Below, in pieces: positions 8,723 through 19,930 of a stretch of DNA of 34,660 nt. Location: the NCBI GenBank assembly GCA_900404475.1, contig OUQQ01000156.1, forward strand, positions 2,935-37,594, in the 5' to 3' direction. This DNA is from Spongospora subterranea (lineage: Eukaryota; Endomyxa; Phytomyxea; Plasmodiophorida; Plasmodiophoridae). The stretch's first letter is position 1. Each line of letters begins with the position of its first letter. Made by a program: the position numbers and the translations under genes. Under the pieces are notes generated by a model. The model saw only the letters and a program-made list of their open reading frames with translations. It did no database searches and had not been told where the DNA came from.

Positions 8723-9879
8723 TCATGAACGTGAATTCCGGGGAGGGTGGACACCTAACCCATCGGTTAACTTCCGCCGACAACCCCAAGTGTACTGCTG
8801 AAGTTTCAGGCTATAAAGATAACCGAACGCCAAACCACCAAGATGAGCGGCGTGGTCGAATACCCTCCAACCTAAAATCACACCAAGACTGTCGAATGCA
8901 GCGAGGCCAGCCACACCTGCCCATGCAGGGAACTACATAACGTTCTTAAACTACATAATAAGTACAGTTGTCGGAGTGAATTACAGAGAAGAATGGAAGA
9001 AAAATTAGCATGATTTCGTGATTCGGATGCATAAAGGTAAACTGAACAGAGAACAAGTCAGAGCCTTCCAGAAATTGGATAAGACGCCTGATCAGACCAT
9101 TGAAACAAGGGCGAGTATCCCTCCAGATGCACCCAGAGAAGGTTTGATGCGTCCGATTTTATTTGAGAATGCATGGCTGAACAAGGAACTCATAATCAAC
9201 GAGGAGGTGTAGACAAAACAGAATTGCTCGCTGCCGTAGGCGTCGCACACAACGGTGCCAAACGACCTATTCTGAATGTTCAGAAAACAGCATGTTAAAG
9301 CAAGTGGTTGTACCAGAGGGCCATCATATTGAACGCCAAATGAGAAGCACTATTATGGGAGAAACCGGAGAGCAAATGAGGGAGAAACAGTCGCGACTTT
9401 GGTCGGCTGACAAACAGGTTTTCCAAAAGACGTTGAATTGAGGGCGCTTTAGATTTCCATAATAAAAAAACAGCAAAGTTTAGAGCCGATATTGCGCCAA
9501 TAGTTTTTGATGATTCCGATATATTGGATGCCCGTTTCACCAAGCGATCGAATAACGGAAATCGTTCCACCTCAATCAAATCCTGAGTTTCTTTCTTATC
9601 CCAATGTCTCGGATATTTCTCCCAGATTCTGCTGCCTGGACAACTAAGCAAACTGTTTACGGCGAGGACAAGGGCATTCTCATTACTGTGAATCACCGGA
9701 GCCCGTTTTCGCTCCAGAACAGCGCAAACGGTGAAGGTGCCGAACATAAACGCACCCCCTAAAATCAAATGCCTAGATATCGGATTGGGATGGGCCGGGC
9801 GAGAAGCAGCTAGCGCATTGGTCGAATGAATCCATGACTTGGAAAGACCTAGACGAAACAAGGCCGGGCGCTTCCACAT
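8723..9879 (-). CDS. PARL: PARL-type mitochondrial rhomboid serine protease
   Basis: Intramembrane protease of the inner mitochondrial membrane that in animals cleaves PINK1 and PGAM5. Four exons: 9314-9879, 9098-9266, 8985-9041, 8723-8932; introns 47, 56 and 52 nt; 333 residues. The N-terminus (MWKRPALFRLGLSKSW..) is Arg/Ser-rich without acids, as in a matrix presequence. An extra N-terminal membrane helix near residues 38-58 is the PARL-type 1+6 topology. Rhomboid core: SHLAFNMMALW, catalytic Ser236 in GASGG, FLPFFSF, and VFDHAAHLGG with His291/His294 as the candidate dyad histidines. The alignment through LGVILGWRVFDHAAHLGG is distinctly PARL rather than secretory rhomboid. A stop precedes the ATG in frame. 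The parkin-like gene follows immediately on the same strand. Confidence 0.93.
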
Positions 9880-10609
9880 CCAGAATTGTCGAGTTCACAA
9901 AGGTCCTCGGTCGGATTCGGGAAATTGGAGTGAAATTGGGCAGGTGCGCAGCCATTCAACTCTGTGAAGTGTGCAACCTCCGTCCATGAATATCTAGTCG
10001 ATGTGAGCGGAATATCGAAATCAAGAATGATTCTTCTAATGATTTATGTGTGAGCGTCGAAGGGTGGCATGGGATCTACAACTTTGTACACGTTGCTTTA
10101 CTTTGACAACGTCGGCATGCCCGGCGTTCGGCAGTAGAGTCAAACAGACGTTTCGGCAGCTATGTGCCCGTCATTTTCCGTATCAGGTGTAGGGTACCAG
10201 CGGTGAAAATCCAGAATTTCGTTCGGTTTCAGAATCCCTCTTTTATGTGAATAAAGCGAATTTAGGCAGTGCGCTGGATGATTTCCCAATGGCTGCAGAG
10301 TCGACAGAATTGACTAGACGCGCTCCGTGTTATCATGATGGGTAATGCAGTTAACGTTATTCACAACCGAACTTGCCCCTGTCGGTCTGTGAGTGTGTGT
10401 CATCCCGTTTCACAGTCCACAAATGGGGTGTCATCCCGACACACCACCAGTCTTAATACAGTAGTAGTATCTTACACCACACTCTATATCCACCAATCAA
10501 TACCCACAATCGATCGTGGTTGGTGAGGCCGATTCACACGTGCTCTGGAAAATCGGGATAATTCTCGATTGGGCCGGCCTGGCGCCGCCGTTTTTTGGCG
10601 CCTAGAAAA
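9880..10609. other. divergent intergenic region between PARL and the CARMIL-GAP-like gene
   Basis: 730 bases upstream of both genes, so it should contain both promoters. I saw no supported frame. Frames at 9773-9955 (-) and 10335-10526 (+) have no recognisable content. Confidence 0.5.
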
Positions 10610-13600
10610 ATGACCGATGCTGGCTTGATATTAGCAAAACACATGGAGGCAGACGATAACAAATTCGTCAACAGGTTGCTAGGACATGGCCAGAAACGCC
10701 TCCTATTGGCCACTTTCGCGAATGATTCCGGTTTTGCTAAAACCTCAATACCTAGTCGGATTGGCGCCACTCAGAACGTAATTGTACTCCTAACTGATCT
10801 CCGACTGTTTATTATCAAGAAAAAGCCGATTCGCGGGAGATATCTCAAATTCAACATCCCCCTCAATAGTCTTGTTGAAGTGGTAATTATGAAGAGACAT
10901 AGCGGATTAGATCTGATCTCGGTATCATTCACTGATGGAGTCAACAAGATTGCACGTGTGGCTTTGGTCGCACTTCAAGCACTTTCTATGGAGTTAGGCG
11001 TTCTTCTCAGTAAGTTTTGATTTCTTTCAATGTAAACTCAGTCACATTGAATATGTGCAACAGTGACGACGACTGGATTGTTGCAAATGGGAAGACCGCC
11101 TCAAATGCATGTCCGGTGGCATCTCCCTGATGGGTTCATCCATGACAAGTCTCTGTTCACAATGCCATCCAGTTGGAAAGACGCTCTTGCGTTGAAATAT
11201 CGCTCTCACTGTGACATTATCAAAACATCACCAGTTCAAAATGTGCTGGACAGTTTTGAAAATGGCTTAACTATTTTCAACCCAGTTGAGCTACTAAAAA
11301 CATCGCGTCCTCGTTTGAACGATCTGAAAGCACTGTGCCTAGCTGTTAGGAATTGTCCTTCGGTTTCGTACGTATATTCTGTACATTCAGAGCAGCGTTG
11401 TTTTTGAAATTTGAAATTTTCTAGATCTATTGTTGTTCAGGATGCTCCAGCTATTGGCGACGAAGGAGGTGCCATAATTTCAAAAGCCTTAGGACCAACA
11501 AGCAGAGTTACGTCAGTTATTCTAGGAAATATGGGTTTAGGTCGACAAGGAATTGAGGCACTTTGCTCAGCTTTTGATACACATGAAGGGCCATTGATGC
11601 TGAACGAGCTCAATCTTTATCGTGCCACTCTGAACGTATGCAGTACGCTGCTTCTGTCAAACGCCCTTGGCAATTCATTGGCCAATCTTTCCAAACTTGA
11701 TCTTGCGTCTTGCGGTTTATCAACTCCCTCATTTGTTGTTCTTTCCGAGAACCTATTATGCCGCAAGCCATGCTCATCATCTCTAGAGTATCTCAACCTT
11801 TCCGGCAATAATCTCGGGAAAGGAGGCTCGTATGCGTTGGAACTTTTCCTGTCGAACACATCATCGTTGCGATATTTGGTTTTGATACGGGCGAACATTG
11901 ATTCAAATTCGATTGTTTCTGGTTTGTTTCGTAATGAGCGTTTAACTACAAAGGTTCTTGTTGGACTTAATCTTAGTCAAAACAAGTTAGAAAGGTCTGC
12001 ATGCTCCATTCTTACAGAGATTTTATCCCGATCAAAATCCATTGAAGACGTGGTTCTGAGCCAGGCTCGCATTCCAGCCGATTGCTTGAGTAATTTGCTC
12101 AGTTCTGCAATTTCATCGCACGTAGAAGATTCCTTCAACACTTTCCGAATTGACATCTCTGGGTGCAATATCGGCTCTCGACATGCGCTGTTACTGTTTA
12201 AGGGTACCAGGTCGCCTAGTTCTACTCAGTTCCGCTTACGTTGTTTGGACGTCAGTGATTGCCGGCTAGGGTTTGAAGGAACGGCCAATGTTGTAAATGC
12301 TGCGCAATCAATCAAGAGTCTAGAATCGCTGATTATTAGCAACAATGCCAGAACGAATATATTTGCAAAGGGTGCTATTCATTTAAGGGATGAATTGCTT
12401 AATCTTGTCAAGAATTCAACGATCCGTCACTTGTTCATCGACGGTGATGAAGGACCCGGCATTCCTAGTTCTGTTCTCATTCCTATGTTTGAAGCTCTCG
12501 CCTTGACCCGAAATCTTCAGTCACTGAGTGTTTGCGGCAATCGCATTGGAGAAGCGGCGTTTCTTGTTTTAACTGCTTCCATTCGAACGAATCGAGGTTT
12601 GGTACACTTAGACGTTGACAGGAACGGAACAAACTTAAGGTGCTTATCTGCACTTGCCGAGTCAATGCGATACAACGACAATCTTTGCAGTGTCAGGTTT
12701 GAACTCGACCTGGAACGTGTCTCTAAACAGTTGTCTCCCCACGACTGCGACATCATAACTGGTTTAATCCGACAACGAATTTCATTAAACCGGCGACGGC
12801 TAACCGGTGAGCAAAATTCAGACTCATGGGATATATTTGTGTCCGACGCAAAAGATATGCGATATCAAAGGTCGGCCAGCACGATTTTGTCAAGCCATCG
12901 TCAAAAGTCATCTGGGGTAAACAATCAAGATCTCGAAGATGGCACATCAGACTCTGCCATTATGACACCACAGTTTGGGGTGGATATCGAAGAATGCATG
13001 ATTTCTCCATCTCAGATCTATACACCAGGGTTACCCGTCATTTTGACATATCTTCAGTGGCAGGTTTTTCACTATGGAGGCCTACAAGCAGAAGGAATTT
13101 TCCGTGTCGCCCCTGACAGTGCTGCTCAAGCGGTATTGAAAGAAAAATTAGATGCGGGAAATTTTGCTCTGGAAAAAGAAAACGACAATGTCAATGTATT
13201 CTGCATGGCGAATTTAATCAAGATCTGGTTTCGAAGTTTACCAAACAGGCTTTTATCATCTATTTCATTTCCAAGGAAAGGCGAATGTCCACTTAACTCT
13301 GTTTTGGCATTGTTATCGCCTCGCAACGGCTGCGTTTTACTTTGGCTATTAGATCTCTGTGCAATTGTTGTTTCGGAGACTGCATATAACAAGATGACTC
13401 CTTCGTCTTTAGCGATGGTTTTTGCCCCAAATTTGGTAAAAGACGTTCACACATGTGACCCTTTGGAATCGCTTCAGCTATCCCAGGTTTGACGTTATTT
13501 TTCGGGCTTCGCCTTCACGTGATTTTGATTTTTCTGTAGGAGGTTGCGAAATACATGGAGATGTGGATCAAAGAGAGACAAGCACTTAACCCTGGGACAT

Positions 13601-13857
13601 CAGATTTATCTTCCACCTTCGTTGATGGTGTTGATGCTTCACTCGGGGACACGGTCACAGGGGATATCAGTTCGAGTTCAATTTCCTTTGACAGCAACAG
13701 AGTCGATTCTATTGCTTTGCTTCCATATGAAATTCCAGAGAGGAAAAGGCCAATACCAGAGCTCCCATCATCGATGAACTTGAAAGAGGTACTGACCAGG
13801 ACGCCTCCAACATTACCTGATCGTAAAAATGAGCCATTACCAGTGAGGACAACATAA
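10610..13857 (+). CDS. PH-LRR-RhoGAP protein (CARMIL-GAP-like)
   Basis: Predicted regulator of cortical actin and Rho/Rac GTPases. Four exons: 10610-11009, 11064-11367, 11425-13486, 13540-13857; introns 54, 57 and 53 nt; 1027 residues. Residues about 1-130 look like the CARMIL N-terminal PH-like domain (VIVLLTDLRLFIIKKK, FNIPLNSLVEVV). About 235-680 form long leucine-rich repeats of the ribonuclease-inhibitor/CARMIL type (LNLSGNNLGKGG, LNLSQNKLERSA, LDVSDCRLGFEG). About 765-960 are a RhoGAP domain with arginine finger Arg794 in EGIFRV and a conserved PSSLAMVFAPNLV helix. The tail is proline/basic (ERKRPIPELP). A CARMIL protein with a GAP domain has been described in Dictyostelium, and this has the same combination. 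ATG 10610 lies in AAAAATG context. The stop is 30 bp from that of CFAP58. Confidence 0.88.
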
Positions 13858-13887
13858 AATCGTTATTTCAATGGATTATGTATTGTT

Positions 13888-16800
13888 CTACTTTTTTAGA
13901 GTAATTTCGCCTTCGATATGCTTTTGAGTTTCATTTCCTTCATCGTAAACTTTCAAATCAAAATCTAGCGAGCCCTTGCTGGAAAAACCGTCATATCTTG
14001 CAAACAGGCTATGACTTTCCTCGCCAGATTTTGCAGTCAACCGAGATTTTGCCCTAGTTTCTGCTCGTTGGCGCTGGAAATACGTAAGCTTTACTAGGTC
14101 AAGCGATTTGTAAACATTTTCGATCTCGTATTTGAGCTCGTGGACCGTCGCTTGGCAAAGCTTCAGCTCGATCAGCATTATCTTATGCTTACCAGTCTTC
14201 TCTTTGATTTCCGCCTCATAAATCCGCAATTGCTCATGCACCTCTTGCCCAATTTGTCTAAGTAGAGTAAATAACCAAATACCGTTTCATGCCGGTGATT
14301 TACCTGGCCTGGATTCGTCGAAGATCCACGTACAGCTTCTCCCTTTGTTCTATTTTTGCATCTTTTGCTGCCAGTTCAGCACTTTTGGCAATGATGCTCT
14401 TTTGTAGCCCTTGAACGGATTCAATCAAAGTGAATGTGTCTGCACTGGTGTCCTATTCCCAAAGGTAATCAAAATGCCAAATAAAGTTGATGTTAACGTG
14501 ACGAGAACCTGCAACTGTCGCCACCTGTGTATGTTCATCGGTTTTTTCAATTCATCTTCAAGGACGCGAGCCTTTAAAGTTTCTTTTGATAGTGACTTCT
14601 CGAGCCGGATAATCGCTGATTTTAATTCATCGATTTCGCTTCTATCGACATCAATTGAGTTCAATTCAGCTGTTAAGGCACTTTGCAACGCTTCGAGCTT
14701 AGAGAATACTTCCCGGCGCTCTGAAACATCAAACAAGGGTCTGATTTCGTGGTGCCAAATAATCCTAAACTATCAACCTTTATAGTGGATCTCGCCCTTG
14801 TGCATCATGGAGTGGTGAAGGCGAAGCTGCTCGTAGATTTCTGACAGCTCCTCGTTACGCTTGACAAGTTGCCTACTTAGCACACGTTCTTCGTTTACAA
14901 CGGCGTTATATTGCTTCGTTTGTGCTTGCAGCTCTTCGTCAGCCTCGTCAATGATTCTGCTCAAATTCGCAATCTACCGAATCACGTCAGAAATATTTAG
15001 CTTTATCGGAGCGGAATGCGAACCTGAGTTGATTGAACTTGAACCCTTTCGTTTGTAGCTAAATAACATTCATGAATATGCTTGGTTTTAAGATCGGTTT
15101 GACGAATGTCATCGTCTGCTTGCTCGACAAGCAGATTTTCGTTAACGAAAGCACTTTCCTTATCGTTGAGCTCTTGTTGCATGTGAGATATAGAATGATT
15201 GAGACTGTCGAATGACCGCTTATATTCATTCATTTCATGTTTTTGTTCTAACAATGTCTTCGTGTAGAGGTTGCGGTCGCTCTTCACTGCCTCCAAAAGG
15301 TTCATTTGCTGACGTCTTTTTGTTTCGTGCTCTATAATCATCTTTTGCATTCCCATGACCTGTACCAAAAAGTTAGATCTAATAATGAACCTCTGTGGGA
15401 GTTGATGCCTGTGAATCCTTTGCAGCCGATTTTTCCATTGCCTTTTTTGTCCGGGCCTGTTTAACCTCTAATTCGTTCTTGAATGTGTCTGTATCCTGAG
15501 CCAGTTGGTCGATCAAGGTCTTCCATGCCTTTATCGATACATCGAAAGCTTTTAATTCGATTTCCATGTTTCGACTCTGATTTTCAGCAATATGAAGAGC
15601 ATTTCTTTTTCCAGATAATCCTTCCATCATTGTGGCATGATCGTGGTTCAAAATTTCTCGTTCTCTTGATGCAATGTCGATGGCTCGCAAAGCTACTGCC
15701 GCTGCAGTATTAGCCACTTTTAATTCGTTTTTTTTCTGTTCAATCTTCTCGTTCCACAAACCCCTAAAGTGAGTTACGTAAAACGTTTTACGAAACATTT
15801 TGTATCTGCTCATCTACCTAGTAGCCTCAATTGACCTCAAATCTTCGTCGGCAACTTGCATTTTTTCTTTTAGTTTTTCAAGCATTGACAATTTTCGCTT
15901 GGACTCTTTGGTCGTAGCTGCTAAAGTGGCTTTATCAGTATCACATGAAGATCGTAATGAAGCAATTGACTTCAGAACTTCTTCAGTGTAATCCTGTTGT
16001 GTTTGGAATTTGTCCTCAAGATCTTGTGCTTCTTCATTGAGTTGCGTCAATCTAGTTGACAATGTAGACCCAGATTTCATACTCTCCTTCAGCTGTGCTT
16101 TCTCCTTGGCCAATTCCTGCTTAGCTTTCTTTGTTCGCTGGATCTTTCGATTGATTTCTAGCGACTGCTGCCCGCATTCTTCTTTCAACTCTGCTGTCTA
16201 TTAAACACTTGAAAAAGGCAAATATGTTCAAATTCAACTCGACAATACCTTCAGCTCTAATTCATCTTTCTTTTCAAGCTCAGATCGGCACGAGTTTTCA
16301 ATCTCAGAGATGCGTCTTTGTAAGTCGTTGATATCGTCTTGCTGCCGTTGTTTCTCTTTCTCTAACTGATCGATCTTGGTGTAGACAGCAGCGTTCTCGC
16401 CTCGAACGAACGTCAGGTGACGAAGGCTCTTGTCGCGTGAGCTGGATAGAACCCCCAGTTCCTGCTCGAGCGCCCCGATCGCCTTTTGTTGCTCGTCCAG
16501 CAGAACCTGAATCAATTATCGTCACAATGATAATGACTCATTTATAAGAAACAGCATGAAGCACTTTGTGCACAGATATAACTGTAATGTCCAATGATGA
16601 CGATATCGACGCGTAACGTGATATGTGGGGTAGCAACTACTGAACACAAACAGTTGCAATATTACACTACTCCACTGTGAAACGTTATGCCCATTGAACT
16701 GTAGTAACAGATATAGGATGACCTCTGGTAGGAGTTACAAAAACACACGTCCAGCTATATAATAACTATAGTGATAAGCATTGGTAGTAGTCGTCCATGA

Positions 16801-17562
16801 CTTGGTTGGGAACCAGCACCCCGCCTCTCAGTAAAATAAACAATCTTACTAAACAAACGTAAAAAATCGACCTAGTGAAACGGTACTGGTAACGTGCACG
16901 TGTAGGGTCAACATCAGCATGGCGAAGCTGACGCCGGTACAATTGTAAATCTCTAACGGATTGGCCGAGATACGGACATTGCCGAATCGAATGAACCAAG
17001 CGAAGTATTCTTTGTACCTGCGACCATGTTTCCATTTTTTTCTTCAATGCTGTGACCTCGCTACGAAGTGTGGCGATCTGATCGTTCCGGGCCATGATAT
17101 CTTCGTGCAGACTCTCCTTGGCCTCGTTCGCCAGATCGCACTGTTTCTGAAGGATTTCAACCTTCTTTTGATTTTCAGATTCCTCAAAATCAAGCTCGGT
17201 GGCTCGTTCATTGGCTTCTTGCAAACCTTGCGCCAGCTCGCGGCATTTATTGACAAAACGGGTTTCGCTTTCATGCGATTTTCTTAAAGCTTGCTGCATT
17301 TTAGCGAATTCGGCGAGAAAAGGCCCCAGTTCACCGCCAGTAGTATCTTCAATGGGCTCCAAAAGCGACTAAAGAGAGCACGGTCAGGTTCAACGATGTT
17401 TCTTGAAAGATACTCAAACCTGTTCGAGGGCAACTGGATCCTCGAAATGGAGTTGATCCTGGCCATAGCGATCATTTGATTGGTCGAGTCCAGCAACCTC
17501 GGACTGAGAAAGACAATTGAGAGACTTGATCAGCAAGTCATAGCATGCCCGGAATTTACCAT
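13888..17562 (-). CDS. CFAP58: cilia- and flagella-associated protein 58 (CCDC147)
   Basis: Axonemal coiled-coil protein needed for sperm/flagellar structure in animals. Eleven exons: 17560-17562, 17420-17503, 17018-17368, 16249-16506, 15818-16197, 15391-15763, 15024-15359, 14778-14973, 14509-14720, 14304-14452, 13888-14257; 903 residues (human is about 872). It is almost entirely heptad coiled coil. Diagnostic stretches shared with CFAP58: LLEAVKSDRNLYTKTL, RIIDEADEELQAQ, ERVLSRQLVKRNEEL, MMHKGEIHY, LEDELKKPMNIHRWRQLQ, EQREKLYVDLRRIQARQ and EQLRIYEAEIKEKTGKHK. The start codon alone forms coding exon 1 (ATG followed by GTAAAT). The introns include an unusually short one (31 nt) and a long one (511 nt). 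Its presence shows that the organism builds motile cilia or flagella. Confidence 0.92.
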
Positions 17563-17646
17563 TGTTTCGGCAACCTAACGGTATGATCTGACAAAATTAT
17601 ATCGCGATCGGCGAGGTACTGTACAGTGTCTAACCATTTCTGCCCA

Positions 17647-17823
17647 TCAGCTATTGGCTTTCGACAATGCAACGATTTGTTTCGGCTGACCAGTTTTCCA
17701 GCGGAACCAATTATTGGTACTTGAAGAAGCGTTTAGTTTCAGCGAAAAAATCGACAGAATATATATTCCACCAGCAAATGTTGCAAAAATAGCAATTCCA
17801 TCAGGACATGTTAAGTTCATAAC
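17647..17823 (-). CDS. doubtful small hydrophobic ORF
   Basis: The open frame extends from about 17919. The first ATG is at 17823, giving 58 residues with one hydrophobic stretch (GIAIFATFAGGIYILSIFSL). It sits between the 3' end of the Obg GTPase gene and the CFAP58 start on the same strand. No family is recognised. It could be an exon of an unrecognised gene, part of an untranslated region or noise. Confidence 0.15.
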   Translation of the reverse strand, partial: VMNLTCPDGIAIFATFAGGIYILSIFSLKLNASSSTNNWFRWKTGQPKQIVALSKANS

Positions 17824-18075
17824 ACCGATTTGAATTTGCTGAATAGCATAATGAAGCTGGTACTGTAGTAAGTATTGCTGAGCGATTCCTACGTTGTTGA
17901 AATTGCAGATGCCTTGCAATTATGACACAGACAAGGCAGACCCGGGAGAACAACTGGAAAATATAATGTCATGACGATAAATCGACGTATAAAATCAAAG
18001 GTCAACGACTCTAAATTTGTATAGGAGCATAATTAATGATGTGATGTTAAGAGTATAATCCCATGGCAATGTTGC
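17824..18075. other. spacer between Obg GTPase and CFAP58 genes
   Basis: Together with the doubtful ORF just below it, this is about 510 bases between two - strand genes (17563-18075). It is AT-rich near 18030. Nothing else is recognisable. Confidence 0.4.
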
Positions 18076-19930
18076 TTAAGGTGCGAGCTTCCATGGATCG
18101 GATTTTGGACATAACTGATATAATGTCTGCACCATGGTTTCCAAATTTACCCGTTTCTGTGCACTGCCCGCAACTAGAGGTAAATCCTCGCAAACCTCAG
18201 TTAGCCGGTGCAAATTGCGCTCGCAGGTCGTCTTTCTACGGTCGATCTTGTTCGCGAAAATCAGTGAAGGGCGATGCAGAAGGTCAGGGTTATATAACGA
18301 TAGCTCTTGGCGAAGATTGATGAAATCTTCAATGGGGTCCCGTGTTTCCGTTGCGGCGATATCGAGCACATAGACGAGAACTTTGGTGCGATCGATGTGC
18401 CGCAAGAAACGGTGACCTGATAAAGTTGGTACATTTTAGCAGAGCAGAACAACGAGATCGTCAAAGTGCTATGCAGAACTCCAAAAACAGAAATAAAATG
18501 AGGACATCAGCAAAAACGCATAACTCGTAACGAAGGTGTCCAAAACCTTACCGAGGCCGCGATTTTCAGCAGCGCCGTCAACCAGTCCAGGAATATCGGC
18601 AATTGTCACTCGTGTTTTCTCCACATCGCGGAACTCGAGAACGCCAAGGTTAGGTTGCAGAGTTGTAAATGGATACGAATCTAAAGCAATTAGGCGAAAA
18701 AACAGACAATGAAGTTGCTATCATGATATTAGCTAACCGATTTTTGGCGTTGCATTGCAGAGCGCTGACAGTAAAGTTGACTTGCCAGCATTAGGGTATC
18801 CAACCAAACCTGTTTGGAACACGTTCAGCCTCAAAATGGTTGGATTTTGTCAAATCAAATTGGAATTTGCTAGCACGATCTAAAAGATTTGCAAAGCAGC
18901 TTATGATTTTTTAAAATTAATGGATTACATACCGACATCAGCTAGAAGTTTCAGTTCCAATTCAATACGAGCAGTGGTTCCTTTGGTACCGGACGAAGGA
19001 GTTTGGTGAACGCCTTTGATATACCTAGCGTTAGAGGCGCGATTTCCCATTCCCCCTCGACCTCCCTAAGGCGACAAAATTACCAAGAAGGAAACCATAT
19101 AAGACGATAATGACTCCTACTGTCGCAACAACAACTTCATCCCCATGACGCATCATATCTTTAATTACAGCACCTGCTTCTGGGGTTTCTCTAGACTCAT
19201 CTTCGTCCGAGCAATCGGCATTTTCCGATTCAAATTCAGATTCAGAGCTTGGGTCGTGTTGAATCGGATCAGCGAACATGTCCATCCAATCATTGCTGTT
19301 TGAATGTGCCAGCCGACCTGAAGAAGACTCTACAAATCGGATTACCGTCCCAACTGGAACAGTAATTATCGCATCGTTCCCGTTCTGACCGTGAGATTTG
19401 TCTGACCCACCGTTCATACCACCTATATTTTGGCAAACTATAAGGCGCAACGAACCACGACAAGATATCTCAAGGAACAATTATAAGGCAAAATATCAGG
19501 TTAAGCTTCAGATGACTGATTTGACACAGATTCAAGGATTTCGAGGAAACTAACATTGTCCTTTGATATGATGTGAGGAGATGTTGAGTCCAATCGCGGA
19601 GGATGACGACTTGATGATCACATCGCCACCAGACCCACCATTACCTCCATTCGCTCGACCACGTTTTCCTGTGAAATCGTGTTAATGCGATACCTTTGAC
19701 TACGCGATCGGTTCAGGCGGATAAGTACATAAAGGCACGGAAAACAAAAGCCAACATTTGTGGAAAATTGACAGCTCACCATTACGAAGACGTTCAAAAC
19801 TAGAACACCCTTGACCGCCAGCGCCACCAGTAACAGTTATCCTAGCAAAATCGATGAATCGGTTTTGAGTTGCTGTGAATGCCTCCGATTGAATTGCACG
19901 AGCCCATCCCCGGGTAATCGATCTGAGCAT
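18076..19930 (-). CDS. MTG2: mitochondrial Obg-family GTPase (MTG2/GTPBP5)
   Basis: GTPase for assembly of the large mitochondrial ribosomal subunit. Seven exons: 19780-19930, 19555-19668, 19121-19422, 18933-19065, 18738-18809, 18552-18680, 18076-18416; 413 residues (human MTG2 is about 406). Start ATG 19930 gives an Arg-rich presequence ([14 protein letters not shown]). The Obg fold follows: [18 protein letters not shown], glycine-rich [32 protein letters not shown] and [13 protein letters not shown]. The G domain has G1 GYPNAGKST (Lys243), G3 DIPGL, G4 NKID and a GSA G5. The Obg loop carries an acidic Ser/Glu/Asp insertion of about 45 residues ([18 protein letters not shown]) absent from bacterial Obg. 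Introns here are longer than the local norm (111-135 nt for four of six). Confidence 0.93.
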
